Source: Bordetella parapertussis (GTDB taxonomy: Bacteria; Pseudomonadota; Gammaproteobacteria; Burkholderiales; Burkholderiaceae_A). From it: 64,000 bases of DNA. The notes under the pieces were generated by a model. It was not told where the DNA came from, did not search any database, and worked only from the letters and a program-made list of their open reading frames with translations. Made by a program: the position numbers and the translations under genes. Positions 13,750 through 24,150 of this stretch are shown piece after piece. Position 1 is the stretch's first letter, and each line of letters opens with the position of its first letter. Where the stretch lies: contig CAMAXF010000006.1 of the NCBI GenBank assembly GCA_945862305.1, positions 62,001-126,000 of the forward strand. The letters are read 5' to 3'.

Positions 13750-14640
13750 ATGGCAGAGATTACGGCAGGAATGGTCAAAGAGCTTCGAGAGAAGACCGAT
13801 GCGCCCATGATGGAGTGCAAGAAGGCCCTCACGGAGGCCAACGGCGATCTCGACAAGGCCGAGGAGATCCTTCGGGTTCGCCTGGGCTCCAAGGCCAGCA
13901 AGGCTGCCTCCCGCGTCACCGCCGAGGGTGTGGTGGCCATTTCCATCGAGGGCCAGCAGGGCGCCATTCTGGAGCTCAACTGCGAAACCGATTTTGTGGC
14001 CAAGAACGACGACTTCCTCGCCTTCGCATCGAACGTGGCGGCCATGGCCCGGTCTGGTCAGGCGAGCGACCCGGCCGGTCTGTCTGGTCTGCCCCTGGGC
14101 GATGGCACGGTCGAGTCCGTTAGAACTGCGCTGGTGGGCAAGATTGGTGAGAACCTCTCGATTCGCCGCTTCACGCGGGTGCAGGCCAAGGGCCAATTGC
14201 ATGCCTACATTCACGGGGGTGCCAAAATTGGCGTCCTGCTCGATCTGGTTGGTGGCGATGCCCAGCTGGGCCGCGACCTGGCCATGCACATTGCGGCCTC
14301 CAAGCCCAAGTCGCTGGATTCCTCCGGGGTCGATCAGGCACTCATCGACGCCGAGCGTCGTGTGGCCACCGAGAAGGCTGCAGAGTCCGGCAAGCCGGCC
14401 GAGATCGTGAGCAAGATGGTCGAGGGGGCCGTGGCCAAGTTTCTGAAAGAAGTCACCCTCTTGGGTCAAGTCTTCGTCAAGGCCGAAGATGGCAAGCAGA
14501 CCATCGAGCAGCTTCTCAAGAGCAAGAATGCAAGCATCGCCAGCTTCACGCTGTACATCGTGGGCGATGGCATCGAGAAGAAGGTCACCGACTTCGCAGC
14601 CGAGGTGGCTGCCCAGCAGGCTGCGGCCCGGGGCGGCTAA
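13750..14640 (+). CDS. tsf: Translation elongation factor Ts
   Basis: EF-Ts (296 residues) is the guanine nucleotide exchange factor for EF-Tu. It has the N-terminal UBA-like domain ([20 protein letters not shown]) and the diagnostic [15 protein letters not shown] segment. A GTG at 13735 would extend it by five residues, but I choose the ATG at 13750 because MAEITAGMV is the conserved beginning and GGAG lies 9 bases upstream. The stop overlaps the pyrH start (TAATG), indicating coupled translation. Confidence 0.97.
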   Translation: MAEITAGMVKELREKTDAPMMECKKALTEANGDLDKAEEILRVRLGSKASKAASRVTAEGVVAISIEGQQGAILELNCETDFVAKNDDFLAFASNVAAMARSGQASDPAGLSGLPLGDGTVESVRTALVGKIGENLSIRRFTRVQAKGQLHAYIHGGAKIGVLLDLVGGDAQLGRDLAMHIAASKPKSLDSSGVDQALIDAERRVATEKAAESGKPAEIVSKMVEGAVAKFLKEVTLLGQVFVKAEDGKQTIEQLLKSKNASIASFTLYIVGDGIEKKVTDFAAEVAAQQAAARGG

Positions 14641-15347
14641 TGGCCTATCGCCGCGTCTTGTTGAAGCTCTCTGGGGAGGCCCTCATGGGCTCCGATGCCT
14701 ATGGCATCAACAAGGCCACCATCGATGGCATCGTGGCCGAGGTTTCGCAGGTGGTGGCCTCGGGTGTGGAGCTTGCGGTGGTGATTGGCGGCGGCAATAT
14801 TTTTCGTGGCGTGGCGCTGGGTGCAGAAGGCATGGACCGGGCCACGGCCGACTACATGGGCATGATCGCCACGGTCATGAATGCCTTGGCCCTGCAGGAT
14901 GCCATGCGGCAGCATGGCCTCGAGGCTCGGGTGCAGTCGGCGCTGCGAATCGACCAGGTCGTGGAGCCCTACATTCGCCCCAAGGCCATCCGCTACCTCG
15001 AAGAGGGCAAGGTCGTGGTCTTTGCCGCCGGCACGGGCAACCCCTTTTTCACCACCGACACGGCTGCGGCCCTTCGAGGTGCAGAGATTGGTGCAGAAGT
15101 CGTGCTCAAGGCCACCAAGGTCGATGGCATCTACAGTGCCGATCCGGCCCGAGACCCAAGTGCCACTCGGTATGCAAGCCTCACCTTCAACGAGGCCATC
15201 TCCAAAGACCTGAAGGTCATGGATGCCACCGCCTTTGCGCTTTGTCGAGACCAGCGCCTGCCGATCCGGGTGCTGAGCATTTTCAAACCGGGTGCACTGC
15301 TGGCTGCCGTTCGCGGCGAGCAAGAGGGCACCCTTGTTCATGTCTAA
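14640..15347 (+). CDS. pyrH: UMP kinase
   Basis: PyrH (235 residues) phosphorylates UMP to UDP, the first committed step to UTP and CTP; it is a hexameric amino-acid-kinase-fold enzyme. Characteristic segments: [14 protein letters not shown] at the N-terminus, [11 protein letters not shown] (UMP/ATP site), [19 protein letters not shown] and [12 protein letters not shown]. It shares one base with the tsf stop and precedes frr, the tsf-pyrH-frr order common to many bacteria. Confidence 0.98.
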   Translation: MAYRRVLLKLSGEALMGSDAYGINKATIDGIVAEVSQVVASGVELAVVIGGGNIFRGVALGAEGMDRATADYMGMIATVMNALALQDAMRQHGLEARVQSALRIDQVVEPYIRPKAIRYLEEGKVVVFAAGTGNPFFTTDTAAALRGAEIGAEVVLKATKVDGIYSADPARDPSATRYASLTFNEAISKDLKVMDATAFALCRDQRLPIRVLSIFKPGALLAAVRGEQEGTLVHV

Positions 15348-15374
15348 TCTTTCTCATCAAGAAGGAGAACACCG

Positions 15375-15935
15375 ATGAGCATTCAAGAGGTTCGACAGTC
15401 CACGGAACAAAAGATGGTCAAGACCTTCGACACCTTGAAGTCAGGTCTGGCAAAGGTGCGCACCGGCCGCGCCCACACGGGGCTGCTCGAGAGCATCATG
15501 GTCGACTACTACGGCAATCCCACGCCGCTCTCACAGGTTGCCAACCTCACCCTCATGGACGCCCGCACCATCGGCGTGAACCCTTACGAGAAGAAGATGG
15601 TGGGTCCCGTTGAGAAGGCCATTCGCGATTCCGACCTTGGTCTTAACCCCGCAAGCAGCGGCGACTCCATTCGGGTTCCCATGCCGGCCCTCACCGAGGA
15701 GCGTCGTCGGGAGCTCACCAAGGTTGTGAAGTCCGATGGCGAGGACAGCAAGGTCGCCATTCGGAACATTCGCCGTGATGCGAACGAGCAGCTCAAGAAG
15801 CTGGTCAAGGACAAGCTCATCTCCGAGGATGATGAGCGCCGGGCCCAGGACGACATTCAAAAGCTCACCGACCGCTTCGTGGCCGACATCGACAAGGCGC
15901 TGGCTCAGAAAGAGTCAGAGATCATGACGGTCTGA
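15375..15935 (+). CDS. frr: Ribosome recycling factor
   Basis: RRF (186 residues) splits the post-termination ribosome together with EF-G. The full family sequence is seen, including [36 protein letters not shown] and [19 protein letters not shown]; the last segment is the hallmark. An AGGAG lies 9 bases before the ATG. It follows pyrH by 27 bases and its stop overlaps the uppS start by one base. Confidence 0.98.
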   Translation: MSIQEVRQSTEQKMVKTFDTLKSGLAKVRTGRAHTGLLESIMVDYYGNPTPLSQVANLTLMDARTIGVNPYEKKMVGPVEKAIRDSDLGLNPASSGDSIRVPMPALTEERRRELTKVVKSDGEDSKVAIRNIRRDANEQLKKLVKDKLISEDDERRAQDDIQKLTDRFVADIDKALAQKESEIMTV

Positions 15936-16723
15936 TGCCGAAGTCGTCCAAGCCCGTCCAGCAGAGTTCGACCTTGCTCGTGCCTGAGGTGCATGAGGTG
16001 CCACAGCATGTCGCGGTCATCATGGACGGAAATGGCCGCTGGGCCACTGCCCGGCACCTTCCCCGCATGGCTGGCCACGAGCGTGGTGTGGCCGCCCTGC
16101 GGGGCGTGGTGGAGGGCTGTGCCCGTCGTGGGGTCAAGGCGCTCACCGTCTTTGCCTTCAGCTCCGAAAATTGGCGTCGCCCCGAGGAGGAGGTCAGCTT
16201 CCTCATGAACCTCTTTCTGCTCGCCCTCGAGCGCGAGGTGAAGTCATTGAAGTCCAATGGTGTGCAGCTGCGCATCATCGGCGACCTCTCCGCATTCTCA
16301 CTGAAGCTCCAAAAGGCCATTGAACGTGCCCAGCTGGCCACGCGAGACAACACAGGCCTGTGCCTCACCGTGGCGGTCAACTATGGCGGCCGCTGGGACA
16401 TGCTGCGTGCCGTGCGCAAGATGCTCGATGAGAATCCAGCACTGGCCGCCGCGGGGCAGCCCATTGGGGAGGAGCAGCTCACGCCGCACCTCTGCCTGGC
16501 AGACCTCCCTGAGCCCGATCTCTTCATTCGTACGGGTGGCGAGACCCGTGTGAGCAACTTCATGCTCTGGCAACTGGCCTATACCGAGCTCTATTTCACC
16601 GACACCCTCTGGCCCGATTTCGATGATGCAGCCCTCGAGGCCGCCTTCGTGTCCTACCGGCAGCGCGAGCGCCGCTTCGGGCGCACCTCTGAGCAAGTGG
16701 TGACTGCTCGAACATGCGACTGA
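15935..16723 (+). CDS. uppS: Undecaprenyl diphosphate synthase (cis-prenyltransferase)
   Basis: UppS (262 residues) extends farnesyl diphosphate with isopentenyl diphosphate to the C55 lipid that carries peptidoglycan and O-antigen units. The substrate-binding motif [21 protein letters not shown] is present near residues 28-48 with the catalytic Asp in MDGNGRW, and the C-terminal [20 protein letters not shown] is typical. About 15 extra residues precede the conserved core. It overlaps cdsA by 10 bases. Confidence 0.97.
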   Translation: MPKSSKPVQQSSTLLVPEVHEVPQHVAVIMDGNGRWATARHLPRMAGHERGVAALRGVVEGCARRGVKALTVFAFSSENWRRPEEEVSFLMNLFLLALEREVKSLKSNGVQLRIIGDLSAFSLKLQKAIERAQLATRDNTGLCLTVAVNYGGRWDMLRAVRKMLDENPALAAAGQPIGEEQLTPHLCLADLPEPDLFIRTGGETRVSNFMLWQLAYTELYFTDTLWPDFDDAALEAAFVSYRQRERRFGRTSEQVVTARTCD

Positions 16724-17529
16724 GGATTCTCACCGCAGCAGTCCTGCTGGGTTTCGTGGTTCCCTATGCACTCTGGAGCTCCATCAGTGGCTTCGTGGTC
16801 TTTGCGGCAGCGGTGCTCGCCCTGTGCCTCTGGGAGTGGACGGGTCTCCTGCGCCTCAGCACGGGGCCGAGGCTGGCGGCCAGTGCCTTCCTCATGGCCT
16901 GGGCGGTTCCGCTGGTGAACGACCCACTCTTTAGCCCCTGGCACCTCTTTGACTGGGTTCTCTTTCCGGTCTGTCTGGTCTGGCTGATCATGCTGCCCAT
17001 GGCCTTGCGCCGAGGTCGCTCGCCGGTCGGCGCCTCTGGCCTGGTGCTCGCTGTGTTTCTGAGTGTGGGCTGTTTGTCTGCTATTTGGCTGGCCCGCCAG
17101 GAAGGCCTTGCTTTTTTGCTCTCGATTGCGCTGCTGGTCTGGATGGCGGACACCGCCGCCTATTTTTCCGGAAGGGCCTTTGGCCGTCGCAAGCTTGCGC
17201 CATCGATTAGCCCGGGCAAGACCTGGGCCGGCGTGGGCGGTGCGGTGGTGGGCAACCTGGTCCTGGTCTACGCAGCCTCTGAGCACTGGCCGGGCAGTTG
17301 GGCCTGGATGCTGCGTGAGGATGTGGGCTGGGGTTACCTGGTGGGCACCACGTTGCTCATCACGGCGGTCGCGGTCATGGCAGACCTGCACCAGTCCCTG
17401 CTCAAGCGGCAGGTTCAGGTGAAGGACTCCGGCTGGCTGCTACCCGGCCATGGCGGCTTCTTCGACCGGCTTGACGCGCTGCTGGCTGTGCTGCCCTTTG
17501 CGGTGTTCTTTTACTCGGCGTCGATCTAA
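16714..17529 (+). CDS. cdsA: Phosphatidate cytidylyltransferase
   Basis: CdsA (271 residues) makes CDP-diacylglycerol, the precursor of all bacterial phospholipids, at the inner membrane. It has several hydrophobic helices (from [16 protein letters not shown] onward) and the complete CdsA signature near the C-terminus: [20 protein letters not shown] followed by [23 protein letters not shown] is also typical. It overlaps uppS by 10 bases and is 12 bases before dxr. Confidence 0.97.
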   Translation: MRLRILTAAVLLGFVVPYALWSSISGFVVFAAAVLALCLWEWTGLLRLSTGPRLAASAFLMAWAVPLVNDPLFSPWHLFDWVLFPVCLVWLIMLPMALRRGRSPVGASGLVLAVFLSVGCLSAIWLARQEGLAFLLSIALLVWMADTAAYFSGRAFGRRKLAPSISPGKTWAGVGGAVVGNLVLVYAASEHWPGSWAWMLREDVGWGYLVGTTLLITAVAVMADLHQSLLKRQVQVKDSGWLLPGHGGFFDRLDALLAVLPFAVFFYSASI

Positions 17530-17541
17530 GATCAATAGCCC

Positions 17542-18762
17542 ATGGCCACAGAACCCACCCGACGACAACGACTGGCCATTCTCGGCGCCACGGGTTCGAT
17601 TGGTGCGAGCACCCTCGACCTGGTGCGCCGGCATCCCGATCGCTTCGAGGTGGTGGCCCTGTCGGCCCACCGAGACCACGAGGGGCTGCTGCGGCTCGTC
17701 GAGGCCTTCAAGCCCAAGGTGGTCTGCCTCTCAGACCCTCTGGCCGCTGAGCATTTCCGCCAGGCCTTGGGCCAGTCGTCTCAGCGTCATGTGTTCGGGC
17801 TGGCCGGCCCCGAGGGCCTGTGCGAATTGGCGGGCCTCGCGGAGGTGGACACCGTGGTGGCCGGCATTGTGGGGGTGGCAGGCCTGCCCTCGGTCTGGCG
17901 GGCGGTGGCAGCGGGCAAGCGGGTGCTCCTGGCCAACAAGGAGGCCTTGGTCTGTGCAGGCGGCCTGATGGTGGCGCAGGCCGCCAGCTCTGGCGCCACG
18001 ATTCTGCCCATCGACAGTGAACACAACGCCATCTTCCAGGCGCTCGGGCCGGGCTATCGATGCTTCGAGCAGCCCACCGATGTTCGACGCATTCTGCTCA
18101 CGGCCTCTGGCGGACCATTTCGGTCCTGGTCTCGCGAGTCGATGGAGGCCGCCACGGTGGAGCAGGCCGTGGCCCATCCGAACTGGTCTATGGGTCGAAA
18201 GATTTCGGTGGACTCCGCCACCATGGCCAACAAGGGCCTTGAATGGATCGAGGCCCATTGGCTATTTGCCATGCCACCGCAAGACATCGAGATCGTCGTG
18301 CATCCTGAAAGTGTGATTCACTCCATGGTGGAGTTTGAGGACGGTTCAACCCTTGCCCAGTTGGGGCCACCCGACATGCGCACGCCGATTGCCCACGCCA
18401 TGGCCTGGCCACAGCGCATCGACAGTGGTGTCACGCCGCTGGATTGGCGTGCGATCAAGGCCTTGCACTTCGAGGAGCCAGACCCCATTCGTTTTCCTGC
18501 GCTCGGTCATGTGGCAGCCTGCCTTGAGCAGGGGCAGGCCGCGGGCAATGTCTTCAATGCAGCCAACGAGCAGGCGGTCGATGCCTTTCTGGCGGGCCGC
18601 ATTCGTTTTGGGCAGATTCAGAACCTGGTGGGAGATGTCTTGTCGGAACTGGTTGGCCGGGTGGCAGACCCCACCTCGGTGGACGATGTCATCGGCATCG
18701 ATTCTCAGGCGCGGCGCCATGCGGATGCGTGGCTGATGCGTCATTCGGAGCTCACGTCATGA
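17542..18762 (+). CDS. dxr: 1-deoxy-D-xylulose-5-phosphate reductoisomerase
   Basis: Dxr (406 residues) converts DXP to MEP, the committed step of the non-mevalonate isoprenoid pathway feeding UppS. The NADPH-binding start LAILGATGSIGASTLDLVRR is seen, then VLLANKEALVCAGG and PIDSEHNAIFQ with metal and substrate ligands, the flexible-loop region TASGGPFRSW, and the C-terminal helical domain. Length is normal. Its stop overlaps the rseP start (ATGA at 18759). Confidence 0.98.
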   Translation: MATEPTRRQRLAILGATGSIGASTLDLVRRHPDRFEVVALSAHRDHEGLLRLVEAFKPKVVCLSDPLAAEHFRQALGQSSQRHVFGLAGPEGLCELAGLAEVDTVVAGIVGVAGLPSVWRAVAAGKRVLLANKEALVCAGGLMVAQAASSGATILPIDSEHNAIFQALGPGYRCFEQPTDVRRILLTASGGPFRSWSRESMEAATVEQAVAHPNWSMGRKISVDSATMANKGLEWIEAHWLFAMPPQDIEIVVHPESVIHSMVEFEDGSTLAQLGPPDMRTPIAHAMAWPQRIDSGVTPLDWRAIKALHFEEPDPIRFPALGHVAACLEQGQAAGNVFNAANEQAVDAFLAGRIRFGQIQNLVGDVLSELVGRVADPTSVDDVIGIDSQARRHADAWLMRHSELTS

Positions 18763-20111
18763 ACAGTTTGATGTCCTTTCTATTCGCGGTGGCCTTGCTG
18801 GTCTTTGTCCACGAGATGGGCCATTACCTGGCTGCGCGCTCAGTGGGCGTGCATGTGGAGCGTTTCTCAGTGGGCTTTGGGCGCACCATCCTGCGGCTGC
18901 GCGATCGCCGTGGCTGCGAGTGGGCGGTGGGCTGGATCCCGCTGGGCGGTTACGTGAAGATGTGGGACGCGGGCTCGGGTGAGGCCAGGCCTGCCGGTGC
19001 TGCGCCCACGAGTTCGTTTCACGCCAAGCCACTCTGGGCCCGCAGCTGGGTAGTCGTGGCGGGTCCGCTGGCCAATTTCTTGTTCGCATGGGTGGCCTTC
19101 TCGATGGTGGCGAGTCTTCCCCGCCAAGAGCCAGTGCCGGTCATGGCGGTGCCTGCCGCACAGACGCCAGCAGCCATGGCCGGTCTTCGCGGTGGGGAAA
19201 CCATCTCCGCGGTGGGAGGCGTGCCCGTGGCCAGCTTCTCCGACGTGCGCTGGCAGCTCTTTCGGGCCAGCATCGCGGGAGACACGTCCGTGGCCATCAC
19301 GGTGATCCCTGAGGGTGGTGCGGCCCGCGATGTGTCGGTGGGGCTCGCGGCCTCGGGTCAGCCCGACCAGGCCGTGGCTGGGCTTGGCCTGGCGCCTGTC
19401 TCCTTGGGCGTTCGGCTCACGGGTGTGCAGCCCGAGGGTGCTGGTGCCCGGGCGGGTCTGCAGCCTGACATGGTCGTGCTCAGTGTCGATGGCGAGCCCG
19501 TGCGCCAGCCGATGGAGCTTGTGTCGCGTGTGCGTGAAGCGCAGGGCGCACCCATGGTGTTGGGCGTGGTTCAAACCCAGCCGAGCGCCCCGGAAGAGGA
19601 GGTGCCCGGCTCCGGCCGACTGATCACGGTCATGGCGCAGCCCGGCCCCGATGGTGTGCATCGGCTTGGCGTGGGCATTGGCGCGCAGACGCCCATGGTC
19701 ACCGTCGATCGTGGTGCGGCAGAGGCCGTGGTGCGAGGGGTGCAGCGCACGGTCGAGGTGACGCAATTGTCGTTGCAGGCCCTGTGGCGCATGCTCACAG
19801 GCGATTTGTCATGGCGGCAGCTCAATGGCCCGGTGGCGATTGCCGACGCAGCCGGCCAGTCGGCCGCCATTGGCTGGACTGCGTTCATTGGCTTTTTGGC
19901 ACTGGTGAGCGTGAGCATCGGCATCCTGAACCTACTCCCCATTCCCATGCTCGACGGCGGGCACCTCCTGTACTATTTCTTTGAGTTTTTGCGGGGCAAG
20001 CCGCTGCCGGACCGGGTTCAGGCGGTGGGGCAACGGGTCGGGCTGATGCTGGTTTTGGGCCTCACGGGCCTGGCCCTCTTCAACGATGTATCGCGGTTCT
20101 TTGGTTTATAG
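18759..20111 (+). CDS. rseP: Site-2 protease RseP (RIP metalloprotease)
   Basis: RseP (450 residues) is an intramembrane zinc protease that cleaves anti-sigma factors such as RseA after DegS, releasing sigma-E in envelope stress, and also degrades remnant signal peptides. The zinc site HEMGH is at residues 18-22 in the first helix; the third ligand is in NLLPIPMLDGGHLL near the C-terminus. Two PDZ regions lie between (around AMAGLRGGETISAVGG and AGARAGLQPDMVVLSVDG). I choose the ATG at 18759, overlapping the dxr stop, rather than the longer frame from 18729, because MNSLMSFLFAV begins the first helix. Confidence 0.97.
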   Translation: MNSLMSFLFAVALLVFVHEMGHYLAARSVGVHVERFSVGFGRTILRLRDRRGCEWAVGWIPLGGYVKMWDAGSGEARPAGAAPTSSFHAKPLWARSWVVVAGPLANFLFAWVAFSMVASLPRQEPVPVMAVPAAQTPAAMAGLRGGETISAVGGVPVASFSDVRWQLFRASIAGDTSVAITVIPEGGAARDVSVGLAASGQPDQAVAGLGLAPVSLGVRLTGVQPEGAGARAGLQPDMVVLSVDGEPVRQPMELVSRVREAQGAPMVLGVVQTQPSAPEEEVPGSGRLITVMAQPGPDGVHRLGVGIGAQTPMVTVDRGAAEAVVRGVQRTVEVTQLSLQALWRMLTGDLSWRQLNGPVAIADAAGQSAAIGWTAFIGFLALVSVSIGILNLLPIPMLDGGHLLYYFFEFLRGKPLPDRVQAVGQRVGLMLVLGLTGLALFNDVSRFFGL

Positions 20112-20128
20112 AAAAAGGTTTCATCAGC

Positions 20129-22492
20129 ATGCGTCCTCCTCGCCTTCACCGTTCCCCGCTCCAACAGGCGGTTTGTCTGTCACTGCTGGTGCTTGCGGGA
20201 GCCGCCCAGGCGCAGGTTCAGGTGCCACGCGCACCGCAGGCCATTCCACAGCCACCGAGTGCTTCCGGGTCGGTTGGCGTGGTGGTCAAGGATGTTCGTG
20301 TGGAGGGGCTGCAGCGCATCGAGCCCGGCACCGTGTTCTCTTACCTGCCCATTCGTGTGGGCGATCGACTCTCCGACACCACCATCACCGAGTCGGTTAG
20401 GCTGCTCTATGCCACGGGGTTCTTCAAAGACGTGCGGGTGGAGCTCGACGGCGAGGTTCTGGTGGTCTTGGTCGAGGAGCGACCAGCCATCGGTGCGGTG
20501 GAGGTGCGTGGCTCGAAGGAGTTCGACCAGGAGGTCCTGAAGAAGGCCCTGGCTGACTCCGGCCTGGCCGAGGCCCGCATTTTTGATCGTGCCTTGCTCG
20601 ACCGCGCCGAGCAGGAGTTGAAGCGTCAGTACCTCGGCCGCGGCAAGTACGACGTGCAGATTCAGTCCACCATCACGCCCCTGGAGCGCAATCGTGTGGC
20701 GGTCTCGATTGCCATCGACGAGGGGGAGGACGCCCGCATCGCCGAGATTCGAATTGTGGGCGCCAAGGCCTTCAAGGCAGATGACCTGCTCGATGAGTTC
20801 CGGCTCTCGACCCCCACCTGGATGTCTTGGTACACCAAGGCCGACCAATACTCCCGCCAGAAGCTCACGGGCGACATTGAGACCCTGAAGTCCTTCTACC
20901 TGAACCAGGGCTATCTGGAGTTCGCGGTGGATTCCACCTTGGTGTCGCTGTCGGCCGATCGCCGCCAGGTGTTCATCACCATCACCATCAACGAGGGCGA
21001 ACGCTTCACCGTGGGCGACATCAGCCTGGCGGGGGATCTCCTCGGGCAGGGTGAGTCCCTGCAGAAGCTGGTGAGCATCAAGCCGGGGGAGACCTTCTCC
21101 AACGAGAAACTGCAGGCGGTGAACAAGGCCCTGACCGATCGGCTTGGCGAGTTGGGCTATGCCTTTGCAAATGTGTCTCCGATTCCAAAGATCGACCGCA
21201 CCAAGCGTGTGGTGGATTTCCAGTTGCAGGTGGACCCAGGCCGCCGGGTTTATGTCCGCCGTATCAACATCAGTGGTAACGCCAAGACTCGCGATGAGGT
21301 GATTCGTCGCGAGATGCGCCAGTTCGAAGCCTCCTGGTACGACAGTGAGCGCATTCGCCTCTCCCGAAACCGTGTGGATCGCCTGGGCTACTTCAAGAGC
21401 GTGGATGTCGACACCGAGGCCGTGACCGGTGCGGGCGATCAGGTGGATGTCAACGTCAAGGTGGAAGAGCGGCCACTCGGCAGCCTCACCTTCGGCGTGG
21501 GATTCTCAAGCTCCGACAAGCTCGTGCTCTCGGGCTCGATCAGTCAGCAGAATTTTCTGGGCACGGGCACCAATGTGTCCTTCGAGGTGAACACCAGCAA
21601 GGTGAGCCGCACGCTGGCCTTTACCCATGTCGACCCTTACTGGACCGACGATGGTGTGAGCCGCTCGTTCGATCTCTACACCCGCACCTTCAACGCCGAT
21701 GAGGTCAATAGTCTCGGCGCCTACACCATCAAGTCCACCGGCCTGGGCCTTCGCTTTGGCATCCCTTATACCGAGGAAGATCGGATCTTCGTGGGTGCGG
21801 CGGCCGAGCGCTCGGAGGTGTCCGGCACGCTCACCAACCTGCCAAACTGGACATCCTTTACTGCCGCCCACGGCAACTCCGCCACGGCCTATTTGGCCAC
21901 GCTGGGCTGGTCGCGTGACTCGCGCGACTCCGGCATTGCGCCAAGCACGGGCCGCTACCAGTATTTCAATGCTGACTACGCCACGCCGGTCGGAGACCTC
22001 GAGTACCTGCGCCTGACCTACGGCCACCAGTGGTTCAAGCCCATCACCAAGTCCATCACCTATGCCATCAACACCGAACTGGGCTACGGCATTGGGCTGG
22101 GCGGAGACGACTACCCTGCCACCAAGAACTTCTATGCCGGTGGCATTGGTTCGGTGCGCGCTTTTGCCAGCAGCACCATTGGCCCCAAGGGCGGTACCGA
22201 CAACGCCACGGCATTGGGTGGCAACCGGCGACTGGTCATCAACAACGAACTGCTGTTCCCGTTGCCTGGCATGGCCCAAGATCGAACGATTCGGCTCTTC
22301 ACCTACTTCGACATGGGCAACGTCTGGGGTGAGAATGTCTCTGACAACGGCTCGTTGCGGGCCTCGGTCGGTGCTGGCCTCAGCTGGCTCTCACCGGTTG
22401 GGCCGCTCAAGCTCAGCATGGGCAACGCCATTCGAAAGGAAACAAACGACCGCACGCAGCGGCTGCAGTTCCAGATCGGAACCGGCTTCTAA
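20129..22492 (+). CDS. bamA: Outer membrane protein assembly factor BamA
   Basis: BamA (787 residues) is the Omp85 barrel that inserts beta-barrel proteins into the outer membrane. A signal peptide ends at about AGAAQA-QVQ; five POTRA domains follow (roughly residues 40-440), the first with VKDVRVEGLQRIEPGTVFSY, then a 16-strand barrel ending in the typical C-terminal aromatic (RLQFQIGTGF). The loop-6 motif, usually V/I-R-G-F/Y, reads VRAF here (Val676-Phe679), a Gly-to-Ala change. It lies between rseP and skp, the conserved envelope-assembly order; BamD is encoded elsewhere in the window. Confidence 0.98.
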   Translation: MRPPRLHRSPLQQAVCLSLLVLAGAAQAQVQVPRAPQAIPQPPSASGSVGVVVKDVRVEGLQRIEPGTVFSYLPIRVGDRLSDTTITESVRLLYATGFFKDVRVELDGEVLVVLVEERPAIGAVEVRGSKEFDQEVLKKALADSGLAEARIFDRALLDRAEQELKRQYLGRGKYDVQIQSTITPLERNRVAVSIAIDEGEDARIAEIRIVGAKAFKADDLLDEFRLSTPTWMSWYTKADQYSRQKLTGDIETLKSFYLNQGYLEFAVDSTLVSLSADRRQVFITITINEGERFTVGDISLAGDLLGQGESLQKLVSIKPGETFSNEKLQAVNKALTDRLGELGYAFANVSPIPKIDRTKRVVDFQLQVDPGRRVYVRRINISGNAKTRDEVIRREMRQFEASWYDSERIRLSRNRVDRLGYFKSVDVDTEAVTGAGDQVDVNVKVEERPLGSLTFGVGFSSSDKLVLSGSISQQNFLGTGTNVSFEVNTSKVSRTLAFTHVDPYWTDDGVSRSFDLYTRTFNADEVNSLGAYTIKSTGLGLRFGIPYTEEDRIFVGAAAERSEVSGTLTNLPNWTSFTAAHGNSATAYLATLGWSRDSRDSGIAPSTGRYQYFNADYATPVGDLEYLRLTYGHQWFKPITKSITYAINTELGYGIGLGGDDYPATKNFYAGGIGSVRAFASSTIGPKGGTDNATALGGNRRLVINNELLFPLPGMAQDRTIRLFTYFDMGNVWGENVSDNGSLRASVGAGLSWLSPVGPLKLSMGNAIRKETNDRTQRLQFQIGTGF

Positions 22493-22549
22493 GACGAGCG
22501 CGAGACGCCTGTGAGACACTGGTAATCATTTCGACAGAAAGGTGTGTGG

Positions 22550-23089
22550 ATGTCCTTGAAATCGTTCGAATTTCTTCGTCGCCTTGGCCTGATTGTCATG
22601 GCCTCGTCGCTGGCCCTGGGCCTTGCGCCTGCGGCGGTTGCGGCAAACGTCAAGGTGGGCTTTGTGAGCACGGAGCGCATCTTGCGTGATTCCTCACCGG
22701 CCAAGGCCGCCCAGAAAAAGCTTGAGACAGAATTCGCCAAGCGTGAGAAGGAAGTCCAAGACCTGGCCACCAAGCTGCGTGGTCTGTCCGAGAAGCTCGA
22801 GCGCGATGCCCCGGTCATGGCCGAGGCCGAGCGTGGAAAGCGCCAGCGTGAGATCGCCGACATGGAGCGTGATCTTCAGCGCCGCCAGCGCGAGTTCCGT
22901 GAAGACCTGAACCAGCGCCGCAACGAGGAGCTCGCTGCGGTGGTGGAGCGTGCGAACCGGGCGATTCGTCAGATCGCCGAGGCTGAGAAGTACGACATCA
23001 TTTTTCAAGAGGCGGTCTACGCCTCGCCCGGCATCGACATCACAGAGAAGGTCATTCGGGTTTTGAATGGACCGGCAGGCGCCAAGTAA
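22550..23089 (+). CDS. skp: Periplasmic chaperone Skp/OmpH
   Basis: A 179-residue OmpH-family protein. Skp trimers hold unfolded outer-membrane proteins in the periplasm for delivery to BamA. A signal peptide ends at about AAVAA-NVKVGFVSTERIL, followed by long charged alpha-helical tentacles (residues about 50-140, rich in Lys/Glu/Arg) and a conserved end (YDIIFQEAVYASPGIDITEKV). A GTG at 22544 is in frame, but AAAGG 7 bases before the ATG at 22550 favours that start. It overlaps lpxD by 23 bases. Confidence 0.95.
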   Translation: MSLKSFEFLRRLGLIVMASSLALGLAPAAVAANVKVGFVSTERILRDSSPAKAAQKKLETEFAKREKEVQDLATKLRGLSEKLERDAPVMAEAERGKRQREIADMERDLQRRQREFREDLNQRRNEELAAVVERANRAIRQIAEAEKYDIIFQEAVYASPGIDITEKVIRVLNGPAGAK

Positions 23090-24149
23090 GCCTGCAGGGG
23101 TTTCGGCAGCCAGTCTGGTTGCCGCCATTGGGGGCAGGCTCGAGGGCAATCCAGACCACTGGGTCACGCGGTTCGCCCCGCTCTCATCGGCCGGCCCCGA
23201 GGACGCCAGTTTTCTGGCCCACAGCCGGCTGCGTCCACAGTTGGGGGCTTGTCGTGCGGGGCTTGTCGTTCTTCGGCCCGAGGATCAGCCCGCCCAGCAT
23301 GCGTTTCAGACCCTGATCCTCACAGACGATCCTTATTTGTATTTCGCCCGGGCGGCAGCCCATCTCATGGCGGTGCAACGGGCTGCCGATGTTCCTGCCA
23401 CCAGCATTCACCCCGCTGCAAGCGTGTCAGAACGCGCCCATCTGGGCCAGCGCGTTCGGATCGGCGCGGGCGCAGTCATCGAAGACGATGCCTGGGTTGG
23501 CGATGACACCGATGTCGGCGCGATGAGCTTCATCGGCCGCGGCGCTCGCGTGGGTGCAGCCAGTGTGCTGCATCCGCGGGTGACCATTGCCGCGGGGGTG
23601 GAGATCGGCGAGCGGGCCGTGCTGCAGTCCGGGGCCATTCTGGGGTCTGAGGGCTTTGGCTTTGCGCCCACACCAGAGCGGCACTGGGTGAAGATTCCGC
23701 AGGTGGGTGGTGTCGTGCTCGGCAATGACGTCGAGGTGGGCGCCAATACCGTGATTGATGCCGGAACCCTTGCACCCACGCGCATTGGCCACGGGGTCAA
23801 GCTCGACAACCTGATTCAGATTGCCCACAACGTGGAGATCGGCGACCACACGGCCATTGCAGGCTGTGTCGGGATTGCCGGGAGCGCGAAGATCGGCGCG
23901 CACTGCCAGATTGGCGGGGCGGCTGGTGTGCTGGGCCACCTTGAGATTGCCGAGGGCAGCATCATCGGCCCCATGAGCCTGGTGATGTCGAGCATCACCA
24001 CACCAGGGAAATATGTGGGCATCATGCCGCTGCAGCCCGAGCGCGACTGGCAACGCTCGGCCGCGCTCATTCGCAGGCTGCCAGCCCTTCGATCTGCCAT
24101 TCAATCCACCCGTCGCCCTGAGGGCGACGACCCAACCGAAAGCCACTGA
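23067..24149 (+). CDS. lpxD: UDP-3-O-(3-hydroxyacyl)glucosamine N-acyltransferase
   Basis: LpxD (360 residues) adds the second hydroxyacyl chain in lipid A synthesis, using acyl-ACP. An N-terminal uridine-binding domain (residues about 1-105) precedes a left-handed beta-helix of hexapeptide repeats. The catalytic His lies in [20 protein letters not shown], and [20 protein letters not shown] is a family hallmark. The gene begins inside the end of skp and is followed directly by fabZ, lpxA and lpxB, giving the complete early lipid A block except lpxC. Confidence 0.97.
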   Translation: MDRQAPSKPAGVSAASLVAAIGGRLEGNPDHWVTRFAPLSSAGPEDASFLAHSRLRPQLGACRAGLVVLRPEDQPAQHAFQTLILTDDPYLYFARAAAHLMAVQRAADVPATSIHPAASVSERAHLGQRVRIGAGAVIEDDAWVGDDTDVGAMSFIGRGARVGAASVLHPRVTIAAGVEIGERAVLQSGAILGSEGFGFAPTPERHWVKIPQVGGVVLGNDVEVGANTVIDAGTLAPTRIGHGVKLDNLIQIAHNVEIGDHTAIAGCVGIAGSAKIGAHCQIGGAAGVLGHLEIAEGSIIGPMSLVMSSITTPGKYVGIMPLQPERDWQRSAALIRRLPALRSAIQSTRRPEGDDPTESH

Positions 24150-24150
24150 G

